In this document: piece by piece, positions 35,617 through 48,635 of the stretch
Position numbering within the stretch: position 1 is the stretch's first letter
Layout of the letters: each line of letters opens with the position of its first letter
Notes under the pieces: model-generated
What the model was told of the DNA's origin: nothing
What the model saw: the letters and a program-made list of their open reading frames with translations, nothing else
Database searches by the model: none
Position numbers and translations under genes: made by a program
From: Paragordius varius
Taxonomy: Eukaryota; Nematomorpha
Assembly: GCA_964247055.1 (NCBI GenBank)
Contig: OZ176058.1
Coordinates: 992,001 to 1,056,000, forward strand
DNA length: 64,000 bases
Direction of reading: 5' to 3'

Positions 35617-37964
35617 TTTAATATGGTTGTTTTTGCACAAAATATTTAATTTTTGCCTTTTGTATCTTGTAAAAATAAACTACCCCTAAAATTATAACAA
35701 CCCGATCTCTTCTTACAGAATGAGCTTAAACTCCCCTGGACATTTTTGTATTGTTGTCAGTCAGTTGATTGTTTTTGTTAAAATGAATTCAAATAATGAT
35801 TTTTAGCATAAAAATCGTATTTTTAACCTTTATTTATAGTATGATTTGGTTTATTTTGAATTAATAATAAATTCAATAAATATTATGATACGTTGACACG
35901 GTAAATACAATATAAATGAAATTTTGAGTAAATGAAGTTTATACGTATAAAACGTAAAACAAATGTAAAAATATTTTTGAAATAGATAACAAAATTTTAT
36001 GTAACTAACTTTTTTTACACAATTAAATATATATTTACAAGTATAATATATACAGTATGAGTAAGTATACATTGCTACAAAGTTATTAATCATTACCAAA
36101 TAGCATATACAACAAAGGGGAGTATATTGACATTTACTTTTTATTATTAATAGTGCATATGCTATTTGGCAATAATTAATAATTTTCTAACATTATATAC
36201 TTACCCATACTATATAAAAGATAAATCATGGTTAGATAAGGTATACTTTTTGAAAAATATTCTTAACGTTTTTCAATATAAAATATTTGGTATTTCAACC
36301 AAAAATTTAAGAAAGAACTAACGAGAGAGGCCTAAGTGTGCAATGTGTGCCTGGTTATGAGATGTTAAAACGCATAATAAAAATAATAGTAATAAATGTT
36401 TAAAATATGAAATCATTTTTTGTAAAATTTATTAATATTCATAGACAATTTTAAATTATAGCTCTTTTATTAATATATATTTATAATAACTTGGAAATAT
36501 TACAGATATATATTAGCCATCTATTTAATTAGAATGTTTAAGCTCTAGAATTTTATTTATTATATAAGCAAACAGATATTGTGATCATTTGATGTTTTAC
36601 AATCTTATTATTTTTTTAATATTTAGGTGATATTCAAATTAAATTTTAAATATAAAGACACGTTGACTTAGGGACAAATATTAAGAAAACCAAGATTATA
36701 AAATTGGTTGTATTTTAAAAATAATATTTGTGTCTAGTTATTTATTATATTTCTTTTAGCTAAAATTGATATCAACATGTATATAAAATAATTAAATGTA
36801 GGATTGATTTTCTATTTTGATAAAGTGTTTGGATAATTTTATGAAATTTTAATATGCGATTACAAATCTATAGAAAATACCATCACCAATTCTGCCTCTA
36901 ACGCCGAGTATTGGTTTAGTTTATATGTTATGAGTTTTCACATATAAACCAAATTTTTCCCCTTTTTATTGTATAACAGTACCTATAATAAATCTTCCAA
37001 TATTAAGCACTGTGCTATAAATTTAAATACTTTTAAGAATTATAAAAGTATTGACTTATTAGACCAAAAGCCCTTTAAATAAGATTTAAGTAAATATGTC
37101 TAAATTGCTCGTTTTAATATGTTAGTAATATCATAATATCCCTAAATAAATATTAAGGCATACATAATTTAATGTAAGATATGAAAAACCTTTTTTTTAT
37201 CAATGCCTCAGGTTTTAATCACAGAATCGTCATTAAAAATGCATTCTTTTTCAATTTATGAGCATAGTTGTCCACTTTTTTTATTCTAAAAAATATCACT
37301 AAATCATATAAACTATAATCAAAAGTCATTGCAATCACATAATTTTATTTTCACAATGTGGGTTTAGAACTCAATTTTTTCTACCCTCAATAAATGAGTT
37401 TTACTAAAATAAAAAATTCTCAGATAGTTATTATGCTAGGTTTTGACACATTCTTTGTTTGTAAAAGGTTAAAATTTCTTTATCGTATTTATATAAAATT
37501 ATAGTGAAAACGCTATAAAAACATTTGAGGACATAAAAAATTATCCATATAAATCAATCGTTCTTAACATTTCAAGCATATATTAGTGTTTCTAAACACA
37601 TGTTAACTAATACGAATCATTAATCATAATCAGTTAAATAAAATATTCAGGTATTTCCTATAAAATTATAATCTTAAATAAAAGTGTTTTTCTACCGTTA
37701 TTTCATAATTATCTAAAAATTAAATTTTTATTCAACTTTTGAATTTTTAAAAAATGATTATCTACCATTTATTAATTTTATTGTAAAATAACTTCCATAA
37801 CAAAATTTTCAGTTTTGCAGGATGTCAAAATTTTAGACCATCGGAGCCTACATCTTAGAGTGAAAATGTAATACAAATATTTTTGTGCATTTTTTATATA
37901 GTTAATTTGTTTTGTTAAATTTTTATAACATATATAAATAAATAACATATCTATTTCATCTTAA
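35617..37964. other. Gene-free DNA with one dispersed repeat
   Basis: 35640-35800 is similar to 41580-41760 (shared strings such as ACxCGATCTxxTCT and TTGATTGTxTTTGT), a dispersed repeat of unknown type. A MITE B copy lies at 36053-36212. From 36.2 to 37.96 kb I see only AT-rich sequence. Confidence 0.5.
36053..36212. mobile_element. MITE family B, complete copy
   Basis: Starts CAGTATGAGTAAGTATACAT, ends with the inverted form ATATACTTACCCATACTA, TA on both sides. 160 bp; the arms GCCAAATAGCATAT-like and ATATGCTATTTGGCAATAAT pair. Confidence 0.82.
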
Positions 37965-38730
37965 CACTTCGATTCTTGGGGTATCTAAATACCCAGACTG
38001 TTGAGATTTTTATTAAATTACTGAAAGAAACAGTCTCATTTTACAGTAAAAATTAAATTATACTGAGAAAATGTAAAAATATAAAGACAAATATTTTTTT
38101 AAAAGACAACCATACTTTTAATTTTTTATTTTTAAATTTTTTTAAATGGTAAAATGTGGAATAGATTATATATTACTATACACAATCGATTCTTATTTAG
38201 AATTGTAACTAATAACTTATATCAGAAAAATAAGGTTTTAAAGAATATGGTTGTCTTTTAGGTAAAAATATTTAGCTTTATATTTTTACGTTTTGGCCGT
38301 ATAAAAATTTTTACTTATATTCATCTATCCTAATAAAAATTAAAAATATGCCGATGCTTCAAAATAAAATTTAGTTTAGGAAAAAATTTACCATATCAAA
38401 CTACTTTAATGCCATTTTTATTTTACTTTTTTTGCGAAATATCGTGTTTATTTAATTTTATGAAATTAGTCATATTGCTATTATATCACATCTAGCATTG
38501 ATAGAAACAGGAAAAGTGTTTTTTTTGTTTTATTTTAAAATTCTATTGCACACATTTCATGTTGAAATTTCACCTTTGCGTTTTATTTTAATGTAAATTA
38601 TACAAGGATTTGAATGATTTTTTTTATTTCAGTTAATATAAATGCAAACGGTTTCAATTGGATCCATATCTTTAAAATATTTAATTTTTAACAGGGGTAC
38701 ACAAGTACCCCAATTTAAATCGAAGGACTG
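37965..38730 (+). mobile_element. Inverted-repeat element G, copy 1
   Basis: Begins CACTTCGATTCTTGGGGTAT and ends in the inverted GTACCCCAATTTAAATCGAA. A second copy lies on the other strand at 47208-47753 and a fragment at about 57090-57410. In both full copies TTAA abuts the CACTTCG end. A family C MITE is inserted at 38044-38318. Non-coding; superfamily uncertain. Confidence 0.65.
38044..38318. mobile_element. MITE family C nested in element G
   Basis: Starts CAGTAAAAATTAAATTATAC with typical internal strings and a decayed right end. The other copies of element G lack it at this site. Confidence 0.75.
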
Positions 38731-39281
38731 AACTGAATGTGATGTATCCAGTTATTATAAAAATTATACCTATATCAAAAAAAGGTTTTAAAAAATGAGG
38801 TTATCTTTTTAAAAAAAATGTGTTAAAGTTTTGTTTTGTTTTAACAAGTTTTACTGTATAAAATTTATATTTTTAGCGTACATTCAGTAGGAATAAGTAA
38901 CGCTATTTTTTCAATATTGTCAAATAACATTGCAAAGAGGAATAGGGTTATTAACCAATAAAACTTTTTGGCGTGTATGGTATCTATAAAAAAAGTGAAA
39001 ATTTAGCAATAATATATTATATATTAAGATTAAAGGTATATCAACCAAAGATTAAGAGACATGAAGGCAAGAATTTCGTAATGTGCTAACACAGAAGATG
39101 AAAAAACGATTGAAAGTTGAAAAAATCTGTATAATCATAATAATAATCGTAAGTCTTAGCGGTAATAATTTTTTTCAACAACATTTTATATACTGATATT
39201 TTATTATTTGGTTTTTATGAATATAAAATGGTATTTATTTAGAGTTAAAAGTAGCCATCTATTTATATAAAAAAGATTATA

Positions 39282-39563
39282 CAGTGAAAACTTAAACTAT
39301 ACGAAAATGATAAAGACAAATATTTTTCCTAAAAAACAACCATACTTTTTAAATCTTAATTTATTTCAATTAAACTCATTGTTAAACATGAAAAAGTGTG
39401 ATATAGAGAAATATAACATACACAATCAACTCTATAAATTACAATCGTAATTAAATAGCTTATGTCAGAAAATTAAGATTTATAAAAGTTTGGTTGTCTT
39501 TTTAGATAAAAATATTTGTCTTTGTGTATTTACGTTTTGTCCGTATAATTTCAATTTTTACTG
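39282..39563. mobile_element. MITE family C, complete copy
   Basis: 282 bp; ends CAGTGAAAACTTAAACTATA and GTATAATTTCAATTTTTACTG, TA-flanked. Confidence 0.82.
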
Positions 39564-39977
39564 TATATTTACACAATTTATATTTTAATATTTAATATAT
39601 TTTGAGATATTTTTCATATTTTAAAAATTATTTAATGTACTACTTAATTTATATCAACCATCTACATTAAGGATTATTAGAGCCCTTTTCAAAAGCATGA
39701 CGTCTATTAAGGCTGATCGCTTAACCCGTTATTGTATTTAAAATGGATGAATGAGGTAGTCAAAGCTGTTAATCTAAGGTCATGTTAATATTCCATGAGT
39801 GCAGTTCAACCAATTTTATTTTCAGATTTACCATTTATGTACTCTATTGAAATAAATTTTTAATTTACAAGAATGTCGCTTAGAAGTTATTTGACTATAA
39901 ATATACAATCCAATGTAAATTTTTTTAAAGAGTATTATAGTTGATTTTTCTCAAACACTCAAAAAAATACAATTATA

Positions 39978-40101
39978 CAGTATGAGTAAGTATACATTAT
40001 AAGGTTATTAATTAGTGCCAAATAGCATATACAACAAATTGTTGTATGTGCGATTTGGCAATAATTAATAAGCTTCCAGCAATATATACTTACTCATACT
40101 G
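39978..40101. mobile_element. MITE family B, short copy
   Basis: 124 bp, starts CAGTATGAGTAAGTATACAT, ends ATATACTTACTCATACTG, TA-flanked. It is almost a perfect palindrome around ACAACAAATTGTTGT. Confidence 0.85.
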
Positions 40102-40414
40102 TATTATTCATTAAATTATAACTAGGGTGCTGACCAAATCATGACCAGGTCATTAACTATATATTTTTTAACCATGGTCATTAAGAAACAGCTGTTTTTT
40201 GAAATAGTACTAGTATGTATTCTAATTAGGTTGTTTTTATAATAAATTTTGTGTTTAAGCCTACTGCTCATACGAGTAATGTTAATTTTATGGAATTACC
40301 CTATAACTAAACACTCCTTGAATATATATAAACTCTTGTTTTATACCTAAACTTATCCTTTTTTTTCAAAACTTTTAAAACCTGTGCCCTAAAAATTTTC
40401 TTTTTCTGTGAAAT

Positions 40415-40700
40415 ACAGTAAAAATTAAAATTATACGGACAAAACGTAAAAATATAAAGAGAAATATTTTTTTAAAGACAATCATACCTTTTTAATATTA
40501 ATTTTTCCTCTATAAGCTATTTTCTTAAGAATGTAAGATATAAAATTGATTGGTTTAGTAATAGATATCTGTATTTCACACTTTTCAATATTAACTAAGT
40601 TTTAATCAGAAAAATAAAATTTAAAAAAGTATAGGGTTGTCTTTTAGAAAATAATATTGGTCTTTATATTTTTACCTTTTGTCCGTATAATTTGAAAATT
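40415..40700. mobile_element. MITE family C, right end lost
   Basis: Starts CAGTAAAAATTAAAATTATA. The right arm runs to GTCCGTATAATTTGAAAATT and then leaves the family consensus where an unrelated coding-like stretch begins. Confidence 0.75.
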
Positions 40701-40850
40701 GGAACAATCGATTGTCGTACTATTATAGATAAAGGGGATCGTAATCACCAATCTTGTAACCGTTTTAATCGACGACGTAATTTTCAACAATTCAGAAATA
40801 CTGGCGTCCCAGCCACATCTATTACTTTACAACAAAAACTCTTACAGTAA
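40701..40850 (+). other. Coding-like fragment of unknown origin
   Basis: An open frame of 49 codons from 40701 to a TAA at 40848, with GC content well above its surroundings. It reads GTIDCRTIIDKGDRNHQSC, then an Arg/Asn/Phe/Gln-rich stretch and TSITLQQKLLQ. I do not recognise a family. It sits exactly between a truncated family C MITE and a second family C fragment. This could mean a host or element gene piece carried between repeats. It could also be chance. Confidence 0.3.
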
Positions 40851-41778
40851 ATTTATAATTAAAATTTATACAGATAAAATGTAAAAACAATATATATTTT
40901 GAAGGCGGCCATATTTTAAACCTTGTTATTTCTGTAACGCTTATGAAATTTATATAATTGAAAATTTTTTTATATCATGTTTTAGAGTAAGTATATAATA
41001 AAATTTTATACAGATTAAACATAAAAATAAAAGGCGATTTTTTACATTATGAAAAAGCCACAATAATCTAATAATGCTTATAAATATAAATATATATTAG
41101 TTTATATATATATATATATATAATTGAAAACGTTATCCATAAAATATTTATCCCGATTACAGTAAAAATTGAAGTTATAAAGACAAGCGTATTAAACTAC
41201 AATGCAAAATTTTTAACAGCTATAGAAAACTATGAATATCTATTCCTCTTACAATAAAAATTGATGTTATAGAGACAAGCATAAAAATTTAATGACAAAT
41301 TTTACGGATAATTGTATTTTTTAACCTTGATTTTACCAGCATAAATTATATCTTTCATTTCAAATTATATAATTATCTGCTGTCAATTATTATCCCTATA
41401 TCTTATTTTGCAACTTAACACGATGAGTTTTAACATGGTTGCCTATTTTTTATAAAATGTTGTCTTTTAATTAGGTTCGTTAATATAATTTACATTATTA
41501 CCAATATTTCGTAACTCATAACAAGAGTTTATATTGAAAATTCTTAAATCATTTTGAAAATATGGTTATTTTCGAAAATTTTGTTTTTTAATTTATACCT
41601 TTTCTCCCTTTTTTAAGGTTAAAACGAACCCTAAGTTTCTGACAACTCGATCTACTCTCTCCACAGCAAGGGCTCCAACATGTTTGCATGTGTTGGTCAG
41701 TCGCTCCCGTTGATTGTGTTTGTCGAGATGAATTTAATATTTTTTTTCTAACATCTACCAAATAAATTGCATAACTTA

Positions 41779-42052
41779 CAATAATTTAAAATTATACGTG
41801 CAAAACGTAAAATATAAAGACAAATATTATTTCTAAAAGACAACCATATATATATAAATCTTGATTTTTTTAAATAACTCATATCATTATAACAAAGTAT
41901 AAAATAGACATGTATATTGGTAACACAAATTATTATATTTTATGATTGTAAATAAATCAATTTTATGAAATTTACATTTAAAAAAGGATGGTAGTGAAAA
42001 AAATTTTTGTCTTTATATTTTTACGTTGTCGGCATAATTTCAATATTTACTT
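41779..42052. mobile_element. MITE family C, diverged copy
   Basis: Starts CAATAATTTAAAATTATACG, with the internal string AAAGACAACCATA; the right arm is GGCATAATTTCAATATTTACTTG. More broken family C pieces lie at about 40845-41150, 41160-41340 and 42380-42790. Confidence 0.65.
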
Positions 42053-42838
42053 GACAAATTTGGTGGTTTTTTCCTCATAAATTATAAAGAAATAATGTTA
42101 ATAAATCGCAAAACATTTATATTTAAACTAACAAACTTTTGGCGCAGGAACTTATATCAATATTTTTAATTTTTGATTTATTTGTTAAGCAAGTCGTCGT
42201 TTTCAGAGGAATGGGGTTGAATGTGTATGTTTTTTTCCTGTGTTTCTGTTTAGTACGAGCCACGTTTAACTCTACTCACGGTTTAAATTGCTTTTTTTAA
42301 ATGGAGGTTGCATAGAGGAGGATGGGGCGTACGGACGCCAGAAATTCAAGCTACGCCTCTGTTAATAAGCTATCGAAGATAGATTAAAAATTAAAAATAT
42401 ACAGACAAAACAGAAGATTATAAAGAAAAAAATTTATGTATTTTAAGATTGTAATTAGATGAGGATAAATTAAGGTATAAAAAGTATTTGTATTCTCGAA
42501 AAATTTATTAAATTCAAACTATATCCAAATTTTCGATACATGAGAGTATCTTTTTTAATGGATTAACTAAAAAACAAAAGAATTAATAATAAGATATAAT
42601 TAAAGAAAATATAATTAATTATTATAACAAAAAATGGATATAGTTTGAATTTAATAAATTTTACGACAATAAAATTATTATTTTTACATAAAATATTTGT
42701 TCTCGTCGACAATATTAATAAAAAATGGTTTTGTTTGAAAAAAAATGCTCCCCTTTACATTTTACGTCTTGTCAATTTTTAAATTTTTACTGTTAATTTT
42801 TAAAATTTATCATGTGTATCGTAAAGTGAACTTTAAAA

Positions 42839-43425
42839 AGGGGTGAACATGGTGTCCTTTTTATGCGACCTACAAATAATATTAAAAAATTTAAATGTAC
42901 CATATATACGGAATCTATAATTTCATATGCATTATAAAATAAATAGATTTGGTTTAAATCGAATTTAAATCCGAGTACCATTTTTAATTTTAACAAACTA
43001 AATGGCAATTATTGATGAAATAGTATTAAATTAAAATTATACGGACAAAACGTAAAAATTTACAGATAAACATTTTTCAAAAAGACAATTAAATACCATT
43101 TAGACCTGAATTTTTTGCATATAAATTATTAGATTACAAATAAATAATGTGTAATTAATTGTGTTACCAATTAACAACTCTAATTCATACTTTGAAATTT
43201 ACAATGACTTATTTATGTTAAAACAGATAGATAGTTGCAATGTATGGTCCTTTGGAAAAAAGCCATTTTTGTCCTTATACAATTTTTAAATTATTTATAA
43301 TGTGTTGATATTGTGTTCTTATAGATTTGAAATTTGATAAATATTAATAAATATCCATATAATTTTCCCCCGATTTTTTATGAGTCAAAAATGCAGCCTG
43401 GTAAGTCATTTGTTTGGGCACCCCT
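42839..43425 (+). mobile_element. hAT-like non-autonomous element, left arm copy
   Basis: Ends AGGGGTGAACATGGTGTCC and GTTTGGGCACCCCT. A diverged family C MITE (about 43028-43290) is inserted within it. The inverted partner at 54926-55512 carries a family C MITE at the same place. A third, shorter relative lies at 48636-48968 without it. Confidence 0.6.
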
Positions 43426-43458
43426 TATGTTAAAATTCAATTTTTTTTACATATAAAA

Positions 43459-43838
43459 CAATAAAAATTGATATAATACGGGTAAAACGTAAAAATATAT
43501 AGGCAAATATTTTTTTTCCAAAACCGCTTTTTTAAATATCTGAATTTCATATAACGTATTGTAAATTGCAATGTATAAAATATGGATGTAATTTGTGGTA
43601 AAAATATAAAAAATATATTTATCTAAATACACCATACTTCTTAAACCTTAATGTTTCCCATATAAGCTATTTTGTTACAATTGTAAATTATAGAAGTGAT
43701 TGTGTTGCTACTATACTATTTTATTGCATTTAAAACAATGAGTTCTATTTATATAAATCAAGATTTGAAAAGTATGGTTTTTGGAAAAAAAATATGTCTT
43801 TATATTTTTACATTTTGTCCGTAAATTTCAATTTACTG
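43459..43838. mobile_element. MITE family C, expanded copy
   Basis: Starts CAATAAAAATTGATATAATA and ends GTCCGTAAATTTCAATTTACTG. At about 380 bp it is longer than the usual 270-290 bp and seems to contain two partial left arms. Confidence 0.6.
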
Positions 43839-44467
43839 TAATAAAACAATAGGATTTGGCAGGTTTATGAATTTTTAATCATTAACAAATAAAATATTTA
43901 TACGTCTGCCAAAATTATTTTGTTTTATTGTTCTGAATCATGTAGGGTATCACTAAATTTAATCATTTAAAAAATTTATAATAGCCATTTGAAATGTTTT
44001 AAGGTTTTTCACTCTTCAAACAGCTAATTATAACAATTAATAAAGTTTTATACGATAAAAATTTTTAAAATAATTTTTTAATGTGGAAATAATTATAAAC
44101 TTATATTCCATCTAAATATTGACAAATTTATTAATAAAAGTTTTTATTTTGTTATGTTAAACATCAATAGTACATATTTTAACAATTACAAAATATTTTA
44201 ATTATACATTCTTAATTATACCAGTAGTAAAATCAAAAATTTATAATATATTATTATATAAATATAATTCAGCTAAAAATATATATATTTGTTATGATAT
44301 TTAGAATACTACAAGTAATCTTTGTCAAACGTAAAAAATAAAATTAAAATATAAACTCAAATTTAAATGATAAAGTAAAAATAATTAATGAGATATGAAA
44401 CTAAAAAACATGTGTGTATTGTTAATATTTTTAATTTGTTGTTGTATTTTTTAATGTTTTAATATTA

Positions 44468-44723
44468 CAGTAAATTTGCAATTATACAGACAAAACGTAA
44501 AAATATAAGGACAGATTTGTTTCTAACAGACAACCATATTTTTTAAGTTTTAAACAACAAAGTATAAAATAGAGATATAAATTAATAGCATAACCAATTA
44601 TTTATTTTATAATTCTAAATAAACCAATTATCTGAAAAAATTAAATTTAAAAAAGTATGGGGTAGACTTTTATAAAATTTTTTTTATATTTTTATGTTTG
44701 TGGTATAATTTCAATTATTACTG
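44468..44723. mobile_element. MITE family C, later insertion in left arm
   Basis: 256 bp, starts CAGTAAATTTGCAATTATAC, ends TATAATTTCAATTATTACTG, TA-flanked. The inverted partner arm has no such element between its matching anchors (near 53850), so this one arrived after the duplication. Confidence 0.75.
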
Positions 44724-44956
44724 TATTAATCATTGTTAAATCCGTAGTAAAAATAAACCAAAACATGATATTTCATACTCCCTTGCCTGTATTTTTTGTG
44801 AGCTAAACGGAGATGAGAACTAAACTAAAAATAATGTGAAAATTAAATTCTGATCCTTAATGATATGTTGAAAACTATCTTTAATAGAAACTTTTATGCT
44901 TGTTAATACTTATCTGCAGGAAACAGCTATGTGAATTGCGTTTTAATATATTAATT

Positions 44957-45285
44957 ACAGTCAAGTTCACCCTTGAAAAATTCAAATTCACCATCGAACA
45001 ATTTAAATTCACCCTTGAAGAAATCAAATTCACCCACGAACGATTTATTCATAAAAATAAACAAAGTATTTTTTAAGAATAAAAATTGTTTATATTTTTT
45101 TATATTTTCAAAAATTATAATTACATTAATTTAGATATTATTGGAAAAAAATAATTAACTATGCCATTAAAATATATTTAATATTAATGATGAGTTATAT
45201 TAGTCCGACACATAATTTATTTTTAGGGTGAAAATTGTTTAAGTGTGAATTTGAATCGTTTTAGGGTGATGGAATTTAATGATTA
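44957..45285. mobile_element. Foldback element F with 21-bp unit arms, short copy
   Basis: The left arm has four 21-bp units of the pattern AAxTTCACCxTxGAAxxAxTT (44963-45046). The right arm (about 45225-45280) has the complement GGGTGAA...GTGAATTTGAA...GGGTGAT. About 180 bp of AT-rich centre lies between. Same plan and same terminus (TTACAGT then CAA) as the copy at 56.1 kb. Confidence 0.7.
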
Positions 45286-45339
45286 TTGATTTCGAATATA
45301 TATATTAGATAAGAATATATTATTAGATAAACTATATTA

Positions 45340-46303
45340 CACTAACACAAATTTAAACTTTTTTACCTGTCATTCTTGTAAATTTAAAATTCATTATAGT
45401 ATACATGAATAGTATCTGAAAATAACATTGGTCTGACACCTAAGATTTTTATTAGGATTCATCAATGATTACCTCCGATTTAAAACTCCAAATTTTCAAA
45501 ATTATAAGTTTTAGAAGAGCCATGTATTTTATATTATTCGAAACGCAAAAAAATGTATCTTTTAAATGGTAGTTAGTCATTTAAATCAAGATGATTTATA
45601 TGGTTAAATTTAAAACACTCAAATAAGTCAAATCTTTTCACAGACAAACTAATTAAATATCATATATATTATTTAATATATGATTATAAGGGTTATTTAA
45701 GAAGCTTTTGGTTTGCTTTTTTAACAAAAATTATTTTCATAATTATTTTACCTGGATACCAAAATGCATAGTTATGTCTATAAATTTATTACAAAATCGA
45801 AAATAACTTAACCTATATTTCCAGGCTTTAAGCTGTTAAAATATAAGCTTTTAATGGTAATTTTTTAAAAAACAAAAAGTTTAAAAATGGCTGTTTTTAA
45901 TGATAAACATTAATATGTATATAAATCAAAAAAACTTTATTGTGTTATCTTTTTTGATCATTCATTGCCATCTAGACAAAGTTTGAGCTATTTTCATCCA
46001 TTAGTTTTAAAAATATATCAATTAAAAACGCTCTCGCCTCGCGAGTTTGTCGCTTTCTATGTCCAATATTAACGATGTAAAACTTATTAATATGCATTTT
46101 ATAAAGTTTTCAGTTTCAAATGTCTATTTCATATGAGGATTTGTTTAATTTCAAAGAAAAACTTTTTATAGTGTAATTTTGATAAAGAGAGCGCATAATC
46201 AGAAAAAAATATAATTATTTAGGTAAAATCATATTTTTACTGTTAAAATGTTAGTAAATATCAGAAAAATGCAAAAAACTCGAGTGAATTTTGTTGTCTG
46301 GTG
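45340..46303 (-). mobile_element. Harbinger-like element D, copy 2
   Basis: Starts CACTAACACAAATTT and ends TTTTGTTGTCTGGTG, with TTA on both sides (45337-45339 and 46304-46306). The GC-rich core CTCGCCTCGCGAGTTTGTCGC is near 46030-46050. 964 bp, non-coding. Confidence 0.75.
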
Positions 46304-46806
46304 TTATTATAAAAATAAATTGATGTTACCGATTTACATCTCTATTTCTTATTTTGCACAATGATATTAGGTTATATAAAATAATTACTATTATTGCAAT
46401 TATAATTCAGCTAAAATGTAATAAATTTATTACGGTAAATTTTCGAATACTACATGCAATTTTTGTCAAACGTAAAAAATAAAATTAAAATATAAACTAA
46501 AAATTAAAGTATAAATTAAAAATGTTTAATAATTGTTTAAGGAGAAAGTTATTTTGTGTTTTATTATTTACCGTTGTACAGTTACATATTTGATTAATAA
46601 TTGCCTTAAAATGGATATAAATCCGATAAATATATAAATAAACGAATAACTAAACTGAGAATGATATACGAAACTAAATCTGAAATTAAATAACTGAAAA
46701 TACTAAATGATTTTATGAATTATTATATTTATTTATATGTAAAAACCCAATAGGTTTGTATACTAATAATGGCTAACAAGCAAACTAAGTTGCGACATAT
46801 CATTTG

Positions 46807-46981
46807 CAGTATGCATTTTAATGGTTTATTTCACACTTTAGTTGGTATATTTTGCAACACAGTAGTGTATGGAAAAAAGGATAAAATGGTTTATTCAACT
46901 TTTTGTTATTTTTCCAGACATTACTGTGTTGCGAATTCCACAACTATAGTGTGAAATAAGCAACCATTAAAATGCATACTG
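46807..46981. mobile_element. MITE family A, copy 5
   Basis: Starts CAGTATGCATTTTAATGG and ends CATTAAAATGCATACTG. 175 bp, near-perfect long inverted repeat. Confidence 0.85.
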
Positions 46982-47207
46982 TATGTTTTCACTTAAATTT
47001 TATATCATTCTTAGTTTAGTTTTTCGTTTTTATCATTGTTTCACGGATTTATTTTGTCTATATAATAAAATGTATTAATATATTTTTTAGGTTAATTTTA
47101 TTATATATATATTATATAATGGTGAAACAATACAAAAAAGTAATTAAGTTTTAGAATGTGGTATTTGTAATTTTATAGTTAACACTTGGATACAACACAC
47201 TCATTTT

Positions 47208-47753
47208 AGTCCTTCGATTCAAATTGGGGTAGATGGATAGCCCAGCCTGTTTAAAATCAAATACTTTAAAAAGTATGAAAGCAATAGTAACCATGGCAAA
47301 ATTTTGCACTTATATAACATTAATAAACCGAAATATATTAAAAAATTTTTAAAAAATACTTGTAATTACTTATTTTAAGCTAAAACCGAAAGGTAAAAAT
47401 TTCGTCAACGTGACATGTGTCAAATTGTAAAATTGAAAAATTATACAAACTAAACCGCATTTTCTATTTCTATCAATGTTAGATGTAATTCATATAAAAA
47501 ATTAGCTTTAGTTTTACCCTTAACACTAAATAAAGACGATATTTTTCAAAAATTTTGTAAAATAAAAATGGCGTCGAAGTAGTTTGAGATGGAGCTTTTT
47601 TTTCAAAACAAAATTTTATCAAGATATTATGGCATATATATATTTATCAGGATAGAAGATATTAAATTGGGACCGTTTCCTTCAGTAGTTTTTTACAAAT
47701 GTTAATTTAAATTTAGTCTGGGGTATTTAGATACCCCAATTTGAATCGAAGTG
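47208..47753 (-). mobile_element. Inverted-repeat element G, copy 2
   Basis: Right end TTAGATACCCCAATTTGAAT then CGAAGTG; left end AGTCCTTCGATTCAAATTGG. TTAA follows the GTG end. It lacks the MITE seen in copy 1. Confidence 0.65.
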
Positions 47754-48635
47754 TTAAGGCATCATAATTTATTATTGGAAAAAAGGAAATTGAATAAAGC
47801 CAAAAATTAATGTATAAGACTAACGGAAGAGGTATTTGCAATAGATTATTTACGTTAAATTTAAAACTCCCTTTTAGAATACTTTAATTACATATTTTTC
47901 GAATGTTTCAAACTTTATTTATGAAGAATGAGAAATAATAATTATATATGATCTGCAAATAAACCTTTAAAAAATCTATTATTAGTTTGAAAACCACCAT
48001 CTTCTTATCAATGTTTTATGTCAATTTCAATTATATATATCGAGCACATTAAATGGAAAAATTGTTTTAATATTTATTGGCCAACATAAATATTACATTA
48101 ACAAATGCTTAATGGACTAAACTGCAGTCAAATCTCTAACATGTATTTTTACAAGATTATTTTTGATATAACATAGCTTAATATATCAAAGATTTATTTT
48201 TTAAATTCAAACCTATAATTTAACGCAGGGTACCCTATTTCATAAATTTTTTATATATAGCGCTTATTCGATTTTATACCGATGATTATGTGCTTTGATG
48301 AATTCAAAATAAGATCTTAGGTTGCAAGTTAAAAGGGTAGCAGGTTGAGTGTAGATTTCCCATAAGCTTACTTTTTTCAGTTTTTAAAACTTTCATGTAA
48401 GACAATTACAATAAAAATCAAAATTTTCTCGATAACCGTAAGATTTCGGGATAGATGAAAAACTATTTTAAAAGAAAATGTTAATTTTATGTTAGAAATT
48501 TTTTCAAATATCCCTGTGGCGAAACGCGCGTCATTTATATTTAAAGTATTTTATAATTTTAAAATAACCAAATATAATAATTATTGGTTCTGGGTTTTGA
48601 TTAGTTTGACTTTTTTAAATATAAAATGTCAATCC

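Larger units (their letters stand above)
42200..44850 (+). repeat. Left arm of a large inverted duplication (partner 53.72-55.98 kb)
   Basis: Successive anchors appear in reverse complement and reverse order in the right arm. They are the TTTCTGTTTAGTACGAGCCA region, CTACGCCTCTGTTAATAAGC, the hAT-like block, the CACTCTTCAAACAGC block near 44020, and GTTAAATCCGT near 44750. Divergence is substantial, so the duplication is old. The arm contains the nested elements listed separately. Confidence 0.7.

Noticed and set aside
37961-37964. TTAA beside element G as evidence for piggyBac.
   Set aside because: TTAA occurs only at one end of each copy, and TTAA is frequent in DNA this AT-rich.
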